A program made the position numbers and the translations under genes. Shown in pieces: positions 26,266-35,380 of a stretch of DNA of 64,000 bases. A model generated the notes under the pieces. It did not search any database. It was not told where the DNA came from and worked only from the letters and a program-made list of their open reading frames with translations. Origin of the DNA: Pseudomonas benzenivorans (GTDB lineage Bacteria > Pseudomonadota > Gammaproteobacteria > Pseudomonadales > Pseudomonadaceae); contig NZ_FNCT01000017.1 of assembly GCF_900100495.1 (NCBI RefSeq), positions 57,425 to 121,424 on the forward strand, read 5' to 3'. Each line of letters starts with the position of its first letter. The first letter of the stretch is position 1.

Positions 26266-26919
26266 TTACTTGGGCTGCGCCACCACGCGCAGGTACGGCT
26301 TGAGGGTCTTGAAGCCCTGCGGGTACTTCTGCCTGGCTTCTTCGTCGGACACCGAGGTGGGGATAATCACGTCCTCGCCCGGCCGCCAGTTCACCGGGGT
26401 GGCCACTGTGTGCTTGGCGTTCAATTGCAGCGAGTCGAGCAGGCGCAGCACCTCGTCGAAGTTGCGCCCGGCGCTCATCGGATAGACCAGCATGGCCTTG
26501 ACCTTCTTGTCCGGGCCGATGATGAACACCGAGCGCACCGTGGCGTTGTCCACCGCGGTGCGCGGGCCGCCGCTGGCGTTGGGATGGAGCATGTCGTAGA
26601 GCTTGGCCACCTTGAGGTCATCGTCGCCGATCATCGGGTAGTTGACCGCGTGACCCTGGGTTTCCTGGATGTCGGCGGCCCAGGCCTGGTGGTTGCTGAC
26701 CGGGTCGACGCTGAGGCCAAGGATCTTGGTGTTGCGCTTGTCGAATTCCGGCTTGAGCTTGGCCATGTAGCCCAGTTCGGTGGTGCACACCGGGGTGAAG
26801 TCCTTCGGATGGGAGAACAGGATGGCCCAGCTGTCGCCGATCCATTCATGGAAATGCAGGGGGCCTTCGGTGCTTTGCGCGGTGAAATCCGGGGCTTCGT
26901 CACCAATACGAATCGTCAT
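26266..26919 (-). CDS. 1-Cys peroxiredoxin (Prx6 subfamily)
   Basis: 217 residues from the ATG at 26919, with GGAGG 6 bp upstream; a TTG two codons earlier is less likely. The peroxidatic cysteine is Cys45 in HPKDFTPVCTTE, and the Prx6-type extension follows (GRNFDEVLRLLDSLQL, later NWRPGEDVIIP). It reduces hydroperoxides in the cytosol. It differs from the well-known pseudomonad LsfA by an insert around ASGGPRTAVDN, so it is probably a paralogue. Monocistronic, convergent with the SMR gene. Confidence 0.92.
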   Translation of the reverse strand: MTIRIGDEAPDFTAQSTEGPLHFHEWIGDSWAILFSHPKDFTPVCTTELGYMAKLKPEFDKRNTKILGLSVDPVSNHQAWAADIQETQGHAVNYPMIGDDDLKVAKLYDMLHPNASGGPRTAVDNATVRSVFIIGPDKKVKAMLVYPMSAGRNFDEVLRLLDSLQLNAKHTVATPVNWRPGEDVIIPTSVSDEEARQKYPQGFKTLKPYLRVVAQPK

Positions 26920-27130
26920 GTTCAACCTCCTTGCGGATGATGGGGGGAGGAGGGCCGTCGGCGTTGCGACGGCGCTGGCGACAGGCCGGCATGTCGCTGC
27001 CGCGCCTGAAGCACCAAGCAGTATAGGCCCTGCCGCCCAAGGGCGAAGGCGACTCCGGCTTCCCCCTCGGACGGCTCTCGGCTAAGGTGCCCGGCACATT
27101 CTTTCCCGTCTTCAGCAGATCAGGCCGCCC

Positions 27131-27352
27131 ATGCCCCACCATCCGCACAACCCGCTGCACGGCGTCACCCTGGAAGCCATCCTCAACGAGCTGGTGGCGA
27201 CGCTGGGCTGGGACGGCCTGGCCAAGCGCATCGACATCCGCTGCTTCAAGAGCGACCCGAGCATCAAGTCGAGCCTGACCTTCCTGCGCAAGACGCCCTG
27301 GGCGCGGGAGAAGGTCGAGGCCTTGTATATCCAGCAGCAGAAGAAGCGCTAA
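27131..27352 (+). CDS. VF530 family DNA-binding protein (DUF2132)
   Basis: 73 residues, full length for the VF530 family. Visible signature: NPLHGVTLEAILNELV, then GWDGLAKRIDIRCFKSDPSI, SSLTFLRKTPWAREKVE and a Lys-rich C-terminus. Members are small helical proteins with proposed DNA-binding ability and no defined role. Monocistronic; repeats fill the DNA after its stop. Confidence 0.9.
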   Translation: MPHHPHNPLHGVTLEAILNELVATLGWDGLAKRIDIRCFKSDPSIKSSLTFLRKTPWAREKVEALYIQQQKKR

Positions 27353-27397
27353 ACAACTTCACCGCAGATCCTATGTTCCTGTGCAAGCCTCGCCGGA

Positions 27398-27536
27398 CGT
27401 AGGAGCGGCCCATGGCCGCGATGATTGTTCCCACGCTCCAGCGTGGGAACACAGCTTGCGACGCTCCGCGTCAGGGGTGAGCGATGTATGGACGCGGAGC
27501 GTCCAGCGCGGCGAGCCCACGCAGAGCGTGGGTACG
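27398..27536. repeat. REP-like repeat cluster
   Basis: GTAGGAGCGGCCCATGGCCG, then GTTCCCACGCTCCAGCGTGG (a hairpin), then paired GACGCTCCGCGTC / GACGCGGAGCGTC and CCCACGCAGAGCGTGGG. Typical pseudomonad repeat modules filling the 275-bp gap between the VF530 gene and the stop of the PBP-like gene. Confidence 0.7.
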
Positions 27537-27627
27537 ATCAGATCCGGGGATTTTTCGAACGCGTCGAGCCATTCCCTGATTACGTCCGGGCTACGCACCT
27601 GCATAACCCGGCAATCGCCGCTATCGC

Positions 27628-30600
27628 CTATTTCCAGCTGGCCTGCAGCGGCGCCAGCGGCGCCCGGCACTGGGTGCCTGAGCCCGGTTCCAGGTAGGGC
27701 GCGAGGATCGGCGCCATGCCTTTGAGCACCTGCACCGGCAGCGCCGAGGTGAAGGTGAAGCCTTCCGCCGCGCGGCCGGGGACGAAGGCGGTGAGGGTGC
27801 CGTAGTGGCGCTGGCCGATGAAGAAGACGAAGGTGGCGGTGCGGTTCATCGCTCGCGAGCTGAGCACCCGCCCGCCAGGCGCGACGGTTTCGACGCGGTT
27901 GTCGCCGGTGCCGGTCTTGCCGCCGAGGGTCAGCTGGCGGCCGTCGGGCAGGCTGAAGCTGCCTTGCAGGCGCCGCGCGGTGCCGCCTTCGACCACCTGG
28001 GAGAGGGCGCCGCGCAGGGCTGCGGCGACCTCCGAAGCCATCACCCGTTGGCCGCCCCGTTGCTGGCGCTCGACCAGGGTGTCGTAGGGAGTATCGGCGG
28101 CGAAATGCAGGCTGTCGATGCGCAGGGTCGTCTGGCGCACGCCGTCGTTCTGGATGATGCCCATCAGCTCGGCCAGCGCGGCCGGGCGGTCGCCCGAGCT
28201 GCCGATGGCGGTGGCCAGCGACGGCACCAGGTATTCGAAGGGGTAGCCGAGCCTCTGCCAGCGACGGTGGATATCGAGGAAGGCTTCGACTTCCAGCATG
28301 ATGCGCAGGCGGCTGTCGCGGGCGCTCTTGTGCCGGCTGCGGAACAGCCAGCCGTAGACTTCCTGGCGCTGGTCGCGGCTGGCGACCACGGCATCGTTGA
28401 AGCTGGCCTGCGGGTTTTCCAGCAGGTAGCCGAGCAGCCACAGCTCCAGCGGGTGGACGCGGGCGATGTAGCCCTGGTCGGGCAGGCTGTAGGCACCGGG
28501 GCCGTAGTTCAGGTACAGCTCGCGGATGCGTTTGTCGCTGAGTTTCTCGTGCGGCACGTGGGCGCGCAGGAAGGCGCCGAAGGTCGTTTCGTCGACCTCC
28601 GGCATCAGGTAGCGGTGCACCGCCGCGAGGCGCACCGAGGTCTGGCGCAGGCCGCTGAGGAAGGTGTCGAGGCGTTCCTGGGCCGGCTGGCCCTGGTACT
28701 TGCGCCAGAAGCGCAGGAGGAAGGTCTTGCCTTCGCGGTCGGCGAAGCGGCTGAGGTACGCCTGGCGCCGCGGGTCCTTGTCGTCCTTCAGCAGTTCGGC
28801 GCTGTTGCCCGGCGCCTGGTAGGTGCTGTAGCGCACCAGGTCGCGCATCAGGCGGATGAACGGCAGATTGATCGACTCGCGCAGGGCGTCGCGCAGGGTC
28901 GGGATACGGCCGTTGTCTTCGCGGCGGAAGTTGGCGAAGGTGTGCAGGCCGCCGCCGGTGAAGAAGCGCTCGTACGGGCTGGCGGAATACTTGCGTTCCA
29001 GCGCGGCCACGAGCATGGCCGGCAGGCCGGCGTCCGGGGTGCGCAGCAGGTAGTCGATGGCCCAGCGGGTCAGGTGGTCCTGCTCGGCGACCTCCACGGC
29101 GCGCAGCTCGGCGGCGCTTTGCCCGGCGTAGCGCTGGTGCAGCTCGGCGATGATTTCCAGGTAGGTGGCGAGCACCCGCAGTTTGGCGGTGGAGCCGAGC
29201 TCCAGCTTGCTGCCTTCGTTGATGTCGAACGGCTGGTCGGTGCTGTCGGTCTGCACCCGTACCCGGCTGCCATCCGGCGTGCGTTCGAACAGGGTGAAGC
29301 TGTAGCGCACCTCGCCGGTCTTCTCGGCGGACAACAGGCGTTCGCCGAACAGGCCGATCCGTTCGGCGAAGAGCGGGTCGGCGAGCTGCTGCAGGTAGGC
29401 GCTGACCGCTTGTTGCAGTTCGTCGTGCAGGGTGGTGCTGGCGGCGAGGTCGAGCCGATCGAGGTCGTACAGCGGCATGTTCAGCAGCCCGGAAAGGCGC
29501 GAACGGGCCACGCTGATGCCTTTGTTGCTGTCCACCGCTTGCAGGGTCGGCTCCAGCACCCAGTCGCGGTACTTGAGCTGCCGGGCCAGGGCGGCATCGC
29601 GTAGCGGCGTGTCGATCAGCCCGCCGCCCGCCAGCAGGCGGATATGGCTGTCGATCAACGCGTCCAGCTCCTGCCGGCCGCCGGCCAGGTAATGGGACGG
29701 CCGGCGCTGGGCGATCATCAGCGCCAGCACCTGGCGCAGGGCCAGGCCGCGTTCGGCATTGCTCGCCTCGGGCGAACGTGCCGGATCGAGCAGGCGGTTG
29801 ACTTCGGCGAAGTCGGCGCCGTACCAGATGCGCAAGCCGTCGGCCAGACCATGTACCTCGCCGTGGCCGGGGGCGGCGGAGAGCGGCACGCTGTTCAGGT
29901 AGTCGCGCACGATGTTCTCCCGCGCCGCCTGGGTCTGCGGGCCGCTGCGGTAGGCGCGGACGCTGGCGGAGACCATCTGCCGCAGCTTCTCCGTGGCCGA
30001 GTGGGTCAGGCCGTCCGGCGAGTGGCGGTATTTCTCCAGTTGGGTGGCCAGGGTGCTGCCGCCGGCGGATTGATCCTGCACATCCAGCACCTTGCCGACC
30101 TGCGACACGGCCGCCTTGACGAAGCGCGGCCAGTCCACCGCCGGGTTGGCCTGCGGATGCTCGGGGTCGAGCAGGTGGCGGTTCTCGATGAACAGCAGGC
30201 TGCCGGCTACCAACGGCGGGATGGCGCTGAAGCTCGGGTAGCGCTGTTGCGGATAGCGGAATTCATAGAAGGGCGTGCCACGGCAGTCGCTGATGCTCAA
30301 GCCGGCCTGGATCTTCTCCGGATAGGCGGGAAAGAAGCCGCGCTGGCTGTAGTCGAGCAGGGCCGGCGAGAAGCGCGCCTGCTCGGCCACCTGGAAGCCG
30401 CGCTGCTGCAGGCGCTCGAGCATCTGCGGCAGGTAGACGTAGCCCAGGCGCTTATCGAAGGGGCCGTCTTGCGGGTAGACGATCGCCGGGCTGGGGCCCG
30501 GCTGCACCCGGTAGCTCAGGGTATTGGCATAGCGGCTGAAGTACAGGGCCTGGAAAAACGCGCTGCGCAGCTCGAAGCTGACAAGCAGGGTGCCGGCGAT

Positions 30601-30738
30601 TGCCAGCAATAACGCCGGCAGCAGCCAGAAGGCGAGACGCAATCTGCTGGAGCGATTGCCCGGCTTCAGATACACCGCAGGCTGGTTGCTCGTCGGAAGA
30701 ACCTTTTCTTCCGCATCGGATTGCCGTAATGAGCCCAT
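27628..30738 (-). CDS. large class A PBP-like transglycosylase/transpeptidase
   Basis: 1,036 residues from the ATG at 30738 (MGSLRQSDAEEK); the frame continues upstream but without family sequence. One membrane anchor at about 33-55. The glycosyltransferase-51 domain at roughly 180-350 has IENRHLLDP (catalytic Glu) and GGSTLATQLEKY. A divergent transpeptidase-like region follows with LGSTAKLR (SxxK), ESINLPF (SxN) and GGKTGTGDN (KTG), so all three active-site motifs are present. It is about 200 residues longer than PBP1a/1b, so insertions separate the motifs. Probably a periplasmic peptidoglycan synthase with an accessory role. Monocistronic. Confidence 0.85.
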   Translation of the reverse strand: MGSLRQSDAEEKVLPTSNQPAVYLKPGNRSSRLRLAFWLLPALLLAIAGTLLVSFELRSAFFQALYFSRYANTLSYRVQPGPSPAIVYPQDGPFDKRLGYVYLPQMLERLQQRGFQVAEQARFSPALLDYSQRGFFPAYPEKIQAGLSISDCRGTPFYEFRYPQQRYPSFSAIPPLVAGSLLFIENRHLLDPEHPQANPAVDWPRFVKAAVSQVGKVLDVQDQSAGGSTLATQLEKYRHSPDGLTHSATEKLRQMVSASVRAYRSGPQTQAARENIVRDYLNSVPLSAAPGHGEVHGLADGLRIWYGADFAEVNRLLDPARSPEASNAERGLALRQVLALMIAQRRPSHYLAGGRQELDALIDSHIRLLAGGGLIDTPLRDAALARQLKYRDWVLEPTLQAVDSNKGISVARSRLSGLLNMPLYDLDRLDLAASTTLHDELQQAVSAYLQQLADPLFAERIGLFGERLLSAEKTGEVRYSFTLFERTPDGSRVRVQTDSTDQPFDINEGSKLELGSTAKLRVLATYLEIIAELHQRYAGQSAAELRAVEVAEQDHLTRWAIDYLLRTPDAGLPAMLVAALERKYSASPYERFFTGGGLHTFANFRREDNGRIPTLRDALRESINLPFIRLMRDLVRYSTYQAPGNSAELLKDDKDPRRQAYLSRFADREGKTFLLRFWRKYQGQPAQERLDTFLSGLRQTSVRLAAVHRYLMPEVDETTFGAFLRAHVPHEKLSDKRIRELYLNYGPGAYSLPDQGYIARVHPLELWLLGYLLENPQASFNDAVVASRDQRQEVYGWLFRSRHKSARDSRLRIMLEVEAFLDIHRRWQRLGYPFEYLVPSLATAIGSSGDRPAALAELMGIIQNDGVRQTTLRIDSLHFAADTPYDTLVERQQRGGQRVMASEVAAALRGALSQVVEGGTARRLQGSFSLPDGRQLTLGGKTGTGDNRVETVAPGGRVLSSRAMNRTATFVFFIGQRHYGTLTAFVPGRAAEGFTFTSALPVQVLKGMAPILAPYLEPGSGTQCRAPLAPLQASWK

Positions 30739-31015
30739 AGTCGTCAGGTCTGACCTCCGCCGTCCTTCCCAGAAGCTTAGTCGTTGCTTGGTAAATTGGA
30801 CGCTGCAGTTACAGGCCGTGGCACAAGGATGCGGCTGTCTATTCTCGGCCCTGGAGCGGCCCTGCACGGTGGCGGCGAAGGGAAACCGGCGAAGGACCGT
30901 CGCCAAGATCGGCGGTAATGCGCTCAGGGTCCCTACCGGCGCAAATGACCAGCCAACCAGCGAGCGGGGCACTACAATAATTGCCCCCAACGTTGAAACA
31001 GCAGCGAGTGGCTCG

Positions 31016-31699
31016 ATGCAGCGCGATCACCGGGAACAGCTCAACCTCAGCTGGCAGGCCAATGCCGATGCCTGGACGGCCGCCGTGCGCGAACAGCGCA
31101 TCGAGAGCCGCCGGCTGGTCACCGACACGGCGATCCTGCAGGCGGTGCTGGCCCTGGCGCCCGCGCGGGTGCTGGATGTCGGCTGTGGCGAGGGCTGGCT
31201 GTGCCGCGGCCTGGCCGCGCGCGGCATCGAATCGGTGGGGGTGGATGCCTCGGCGCCGTTGATCGAGGTGGCGCGCAAGGCCGGCAACCCGCGCGGCAAC
31301 TACCGGGTCTGCGGTTATGCCGAGCTGGAGAGCCAGGCCGCGCAGCTCGGCCGCTTCGACGTGCTGGTGTGCAACTTCGCCCTGCTCGAGGAGCCGCTGG
31401 CGCCGACCCTGAATGCACTGCATGGCGTATTGGCGCCGGGTGGCCGCCTGTTGATCCAGACCCTGCACCCCTGGCGCGCCTGCCACGATGCGTCGTACCG
31501 CGATGGCTGGCGGGTGGAAACCTTTGCCAGCTTCGGCGAGGGCTTCCAGGCGCCGATGCCGTGGTTCTTCCGCACCCTGGAATCCTGGCTGAGCCTGCTC
31601 AGCGAGACCGGCTGGCGCCTGCAATGGCTGCAGGAACCGCTGCACCCGGAGAGCGAGCAGCCGGTTTCATTGTTGCTGTTGCTCGGCGCCGAACGCTGA
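31016..31699 (+). CDS. class I SAM-dependent methyltransferase
   Basis: 227 residues from the ATG at 31016; the open frame extends upstream through a region antisense to the neighbour and without family sequence. The SAM-binding motif I is VLDVGCGEGWL, with SVGVDAS as the acidic loop and PGGRLLIQTLHPW later, as in the UbiG/ArsM-like superfamily. The methyl acceptor is unknown. The last 60 residues are Trp/Leu-rich. It lies about 50 bp upstream of two VOC genes, so an operon is possible. Confidence 0.88.
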   Translation: MQRDHREQLNLSWQANADAWTAAVREQRIESRRLVTDTAILQAVLALAPARVLDVGCGEGWLCRGLAARGIESVGVDASAPLIEVARKAGNPRGNYRVCGYAELESQAAQLGRFDVLVCNFALLEEPLAPTLNALHGVLAPGGRLLIQTLHPWRACHDASYRDGWRVETFASFGEGFQAPMPWFFRTLESWLSLLSETGWRLQWLQEPLHPESEQPVSLLLLLGAER

Positions 31700-31751
31700 A
31701 ACCGATCGTGGAGTTAGCAGGCTGAACGCCGCGCTCCCCTGAGAGGTGGCC

Positions 31752-32159
31752 ATGCAACTGCTGCTGAATATCGATGTACCGGATTTGCCGGCGGCCGAGC
31801 GCTTCTACACCCAGGCCCTCGGCCTGCACCCGGGCCGCCGGTTGTTCGCCGGCGAAGTGCTCGAGCTGTTGGGCGCGCCGCTGCCGATCTACCTGCTGGC
31901 CAAGCCCGCCGGCAGCGCGCCGTTCGCCGCGAGCCAGCAGGGCCGCAGCTACCGCCGACACTGGACACCACTGCACCTGGACCTGGTGGTCGACGACCTG
32001 GAGGTCGCCCTGGCCCGTGCCCTGGCCGCCGGCGCGCAGCAGGAGGGGCCGATCAGGACCGAGGCCTGGGGCCGCCTGGTCGGCTTGAGCGATCCGTTCG
32101 GCCATGGCCTGTGCCTGGTGCAATGGCAGGGCCTGGGCTATGCCGAAGTGAGCGAATGA
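31752..32159 (+). CDS. VOC (glyoxalase/bleomycin-resistance) family protein
   Basis: 135 residues from the ATG at 31752 with GAGAGG upstream; a GTG two codons before is the alternative. Starts with the typical VOC beta strand and helix LNIDVPDLPAAERFYTQALG and ends with the second half-site strand GHGLCLVQWQG. The fold binds a divalent metal and acts in isomerisation, epoxide opening or antibiotic sequestration. Activity is not predictable. The next VOC gene follows 10 bp later. Confidence 0.88.
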   Translation: MQLLLNIDVPDLPAAERFYTQALGLHPGRRLFAGEVLELLGAPLPIYLLAKPAGSAPFAASQQGRSYRRHWTPLHLDLVVDDLEVALARALAAGAQQEGPIRTEAWGRLVGLSDPFGHGLCLVQWQGLGYAEVSE

Positions 32160-32169
32160 GGAGGTATCC

Positions 32170-32598
32170 ATGCCTGGATTGGCGAAGCACACCCGGGTCA
32201 GCCTGATCCCCTGCCTGCGCTACCGCGATGCGCCGGCGGCCATCGACTGGCTGTGCCGGTATTTCGGCTTCGAGCGCCACCTGGTGGTGCCCGACCAGCA
32301 GGGCGGCATCGCCCACGCCCAGCTCAGCTTCGGCAACGGCATGCTGATGCTCGGCTCGCTGGCCGATTCGCCATACGGCCGGCTGATGCGCCAGCCGGAC
32401 CAGGCCGGCGGTTGCACCCAGAGCCTGTATCTGGTGGTCGAGGATGCCGATGCGCTGCATGCCCGGGCCGTGGCGGCCGGTGCCGAGATCGTCATCGCGC
32501 TCCAGGACGAGGACTACGGTGGCCGTGGCTTCACCTGCCGCGACCCGGAAGGGCATCTGTGGACGTTCGGCAGCTATGATCCCTGGCTGCCGGAATAG
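32170..32598 (+). CDS. VOC family protein, YcgJ/PhnB-like
   Basis: 142 residues, ribosome binding site GAGG 6 bp before the ATG. The sequence PCLRYRDAPAAIDWLCRYFG and the closing motif FTCRDPEGHLWTFGSYDP place it in the VOC/PhnB-like group. Tandem with another VOC protein, 10 bp upstream, and 13 bp before an aldo/keto reductase: a plausible three- or four-gene unit handling a reactive carbonyl or a toxin. The two VOC proteins are not close copies of each other. Confidence 0.88.
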   Translation: MPGLAKHTRVSLIPCLRYRDAPAAIDWLCRYFGFERHLVVPDQQGGIAHAQLSFGNGMLMLGSLADSPYGRLMRQPDQAGGCTQSLYLVVEDADALHARAVAAGAEIVIALQDEDYGGRGFTCRDPEGHLWTFGSYDPWLPE

Positions 32599-32611
32599 CG
32601 AGGGGGGGATG

Positions 32612-33433
32612 ATGGGTACGCTTGAATTGGCCGGTGCCCAGGTGCCGGTGATCGGCCAGGGCACCTGGCGCATGGGTGAGGACCCCGGCCAGCGGCGCCA
32701 GGAAGTCGCCGCGCTGCGCCAGGGCATCGAGCTGGGCCTGCGGCTGATCGACACCGCGGAGATGTACGGCGAGGGCGGCGCCGAAGAGGTGGTCGGCGCC
32801 GCCATCGCCGGGCTGCGCGAGCAGGTGTTCCTGGTCAGCAAGGTCTATCCGCACAACGCCAGCCGCCGCGGCGTGGTGGCGGCCTGCGAGCGCAGCCTGA
32901 AACGGCTGGGAACCGAGCGGATCGATCTCTATCTGCTGCACTGGCGCGGCCAGTACCCGCTGGCGGAAACCGTCGCCGGCTTCGAGCGCCTGCGCGAGCA
33001 GGGCAAGATCGGCGGCTGGGGCGTGTCCAACTTCGACCTGGACGATCTGCACGAGCTGGGCGTCGCCGGCTGCGCGACCAACCAGGTGCTGTACAACCCG
33101 CATGCGCGCGGCATCGAGTTCGACCTGCTGCCCTGGCAGCAAGAACGGCGCATGCCGCTGATGGCCTACTGTCCGCTCGGCCAGGCCGGCCAGCTGCTGC
33201 GTCAGCCGGCGCTGCGCCAGGTGGCCGAGGCCCACGGCGTCACCCCGGCCCAGGTCGCCCTGGCCTGGGCGCTGCGCCAACCGGGGCTGATCGCCATTCC
33301 CAAGGCGGTCGATGCCGCGCACCTGCGCCTGAACGCCGAGGCGGCGGCCTTGCAGTTGCACGGCGAGGATCTGGCGCTGATCGATTCCGCCTACCCGGCG
33401 CCGACGCGCAAGCAACCGCTGGCGATGGTCTGA
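32612..33433 (+). CDS. aldo/keto reductase
   Basis: 273 residues from the second of two adjacent ATGs (32609, 32612), which gives better spacing from AGGGGGGG. The catalytic tetrad is visible: Asp and Tyr in LIDTAEMYGEG, Lys in VFLVSKVYPHN and His in YLLHWRG. The C-terminal signature AWALRQPGLIAIPKAVD is typical of the YeaE/DkgA-like branch. NADPH-dependent reductase of aldehydes or ketones in the cytosol. The following gene starts 110 bp later. Confidence 0.93.
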   Translation: MGTLELAGAQVPVIGQGTWRMGEDPGQRRQEVAALRQGIELGLRLIDTAEMYGEGGAEEVVGAAIAGLREQVFLVSKVYPHNASRRGVVAACERSLKRLGTERIDLYLLHWRGQYPLAETVAGFERLREQGKIGGWGVSNFDLDDLHELGVAGCATNQVLYNPHARGIEFDLLPWQQERRMPLMAYCPLGQAGQLLRQPALRQVAEAHGVTPAQVALAWALRQPGLIAIPKAVDAAHLRLNAEAAALQLHGEDLALIDSAYPAPTRKQPLAMV

Positions 33434-33542
33434 GCATGCCCCGCCGCGCTCCCGAGACGCCCGACCTGCCCGCCGGAGCCTGGCTTCCCTGCCGTGCGCG
33501 GATGCGGCAGGATGATGCTCTTGCGGTTGCGAGCCGAAGAGC

Positions 33543-34031
33543 ATGAGCGAGATGATCCTGAGCGACGAGCAGGTCCGCTTCATCGAGAGCGGCGTCTCCA
33601 TCAGCGCGGCCTCGCGCGATGTGCGCCGGGTGCCCTCGGTGAGCAAGGCGGTCGGTTGCCGGGTGGCGGCGGACCGGCGCCAGGTCACGGTGCTGGTCGA
33701 CGCCACGCAGGCCGGCCAGTTGCTGCAGGACGTCGCCGCCTGCGGCGCGCTGGCGGTGGTCTTCTGCCTGCCCAGCAGCCACCGCACCCTGCAGCTCAAG
33801 GGCCGCGACGCCCGCCTGGTGCCGCTGGCGGCGGGCGATGCCGAACTGGCGGCGCGCCACCGCGAGGCGTTTGCCGAGGACCTGCTACCGCTGGGCTACG
33901 CGCTGCCGTTCGCCCGCGCCACCCATGACTTCCAGGCCGAGCGGCTGCAGGCGCTGTGTTTCACCCTGAGCGACCTGTTCGAGCAGACCCCCGGGCCCAA
34001 TGCCGGCCTGCGCCTGGAGCCGAGCCGATGA
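33543..34031 (+). CDS. PPOX-like split-barrel protein (putative FMN- or haem-binding)
   Basis: 162 residues. The opening MILSDEQVRFIESGVSISAA and the middle VTVLVDATQAGQLLQDV resemble pyridoxamine-phosphate-oxidase-like split-barrel proteins, but I cannot confirm the family by eye. Its TGA overlaps the ATG of the downstream PPOX-GAF protein by 4 bp (ATGA), so the two products are probably made in equal amounts and act together. Cytoplasmic, no signal peptide. Confidence 0.7.
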   Translation: MSEMILSDEQVRFIESGVSISAASRDVRRVPSVSKAVGCRVAADRRQVTVLVDATQAGQLLQDVAACGALAVVFCLPSSHRTLQLKGRDARLVPLAAGDAELAARHREAFAEDLLPLGYALPFARATHDFQAERLQALCFTLSDLFEQTPGPNAGLRLEPSR

Positions 34032-35380
34032 ACCGCGGGCCGAGCCTGGATGCCATCCGCCCCTGCCTGGAGGGCGCGGTGCCGGCGGCGATCGCCACCT
34101 GCGGGGCGGACGGCACGCCCAACGTCACCCTGGTTTCCCAGGTGCATTACGTCGACGCCGGGCATGTCGCGCTGTCCTTCCAGTTCTTCAACAAGACCCG
34201 CGAGAACATCCTGGCCAACCCGCAGGCCACGGTGTTCCTCCTGCACCCGCAGACCAGCGCGCGCTACCGCCTGGCGCTGCTCTACCGGCGCACGGAAACC
34301 GCCGGGCCGCTGTTCGAGAGCATGAAGGCCAAGCTCGCCGGGATCGCCTCGAATGCGGGGATGAGCGAGGTGTTCCGGCTGCGCGGCGCGGATGTCTACC
34401 AGGTGCTGGCCATCGAGCAGGTGCCCGGTGCGGAAGTGCCGGCGGCACAGTGCGCACCTTGCCATATCGCCCGCCTGCGCCAGTTGAGCCAGCGCCTGGC
34501 CGCCTGCGGCGACCTGGCCGGCCTGCTGGAGCAGTGCCTGGAGGGCCTGGCCGGCGTGCTGGAGATGCCGCAGGCGATGATCCTGCTGCTCGACAGCCAG
34601 GGGCAGAAGCTCTACACGGTGGCCAGCCACGGCTACCCGCTGTCGGGGGTCGGCTCGGAGTTTCCCCTGGGGCGCGGCATCATCGGCGTCGCCGCGCAGT
34701 TCCGCACGCCGATCCGCATCGCCCACCTGGCCTCGGAATACGCCTACAGCCGGGCCATCCACGAGCACCTGGCCGAGGCCGGGCGCGGCGACCGGCTGGA
34801 GACCGAGATCGCCTTTCCCGGCCTGGCCGAGCCGCACAGCCAGCTGTCGGTGCCGATCCTCGCGGCCGGCCGCCTGCTCGGCGTGCTGCACGTGGAAAGC
34901 GCCGAGCCGCACCGCTTCGGCTACGACGAGGAGGACTGCCTGATGGGCCTGGCCAGCCTGCTCGGCGCCTCGATCCTGGCGCTGCAGCAGGTGGCCGACA
35001 ACCCGGCTGAAGACGGCGGCGCGCCGCTGTTCGCCGCGCCGCTGCAGGGCACGCCGTTGGCGGTGCGCTACTACCCGGCCAACAGCAGCGTGTTCCTCGG
35101 CGAGGACTACCTGATCAAGGGCGTGGCCGGCGCGATCTTCTGGCGCCTGCTGAGCCTGCACGTCGAGGAGCAGCGCAGCGAGTTCAGCAACCGCGAACTG
35201 CGCGTCGACCCGGCGCTGAAGCTGCCGGATCTCGACGACAACCTCGAGGCGCGGCTGATCCTGCTGCAGCGTCGGCTGGCCGAGCGCAGCCGCGACATCG
35301 TCCTGCAGAAGTGCGGACGCGGCCGCCTGCGCCTGCTGCTCAAGCGCCCGGTGCTGCTGCAGCAGATCGCCGCCCGCTGA
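34028..35380 (+). CDS. PPOX-GAF multidomain protein with winged-helix-like C-terminus
   Basis: 450 residues from the ATG at 34028. Domains in order: pyridoxamine-phosphate-oxidase-like split barrel (about 1-130; PAAIATCGADGTPNVTLVSQ), GAF (about 155-325; MPQAMILLLDSQGQKLYTVA, GRGIIGVAAQFRTPIRI, SVPILAAGRLLGVLHVE), and about 95 residues that look like a winged helix (GAIFWRLLSLHVEEQR ... LQKCGRGRLRLLL). There is no kinase, cyclase or EAL part. I infer a one-component sensor-regulator that reads a flavin or other redox ligand. The linker carries CAPCHI, which could bind metal or haem. The partner gene overlaps it by 4 bp. Confidence 0.75.
   Translation: MNRGPSLDAIRPCLEGAVPAAIATCGADGTPNVTLVSQVHYVDAGHVALSFQFFNKTRENILANPQATVFLLHPQTSARYRLALLYRRTETAGPLFESMKAKLAGIASNAGMSEVFRLRGADVYQVLAIEQVPGAEVPAAQCAPCHIARLRQLSQRLAACGDLAGLLEQCLEGLAGVLEMPQAMILLLDSQGQKLYTVASHGYPLSGVGSEFPLGRGIIGVAAQFRTPIRIAHLASEYAYSRAIHEHLAEAGRGDRLETEIAFPGLAEPHSQLSVPILAAGRLLGVLHVESAEPHRFGYDEEDCLMGLASLLGASILALQQVADNPAEDGGAPLFAAPLQGTPLAVRYYPANSSVFLGEDYLIKGVAGAIFWRLLSLHVEEQRSEFSNRELRVDPALKLPDLDDNLEARLILLQRRLAERSRDIVLQKCGRGRLRLLLKRPVLLQQIAAR

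Noticed and set aside
27398..27536. Regularly spaced repeats that could look like a CRISPR array
   Set aside because: The units are hairpin REP modules of unequal length and spacing with no spacer structure.
27805..29604. A 599-residue plus-strand frame opposite the PBP-like gene
   Set aside because: The PBP-like gene is supported by catalytic motifs; the opposite frame has none.
30590..31015. N-terminal extension of the methyltransferase frame
   Set aside because: The region lies antisense to the PBP-like gene start and has no similarity; the ATG at 31016 begins the family sequence.
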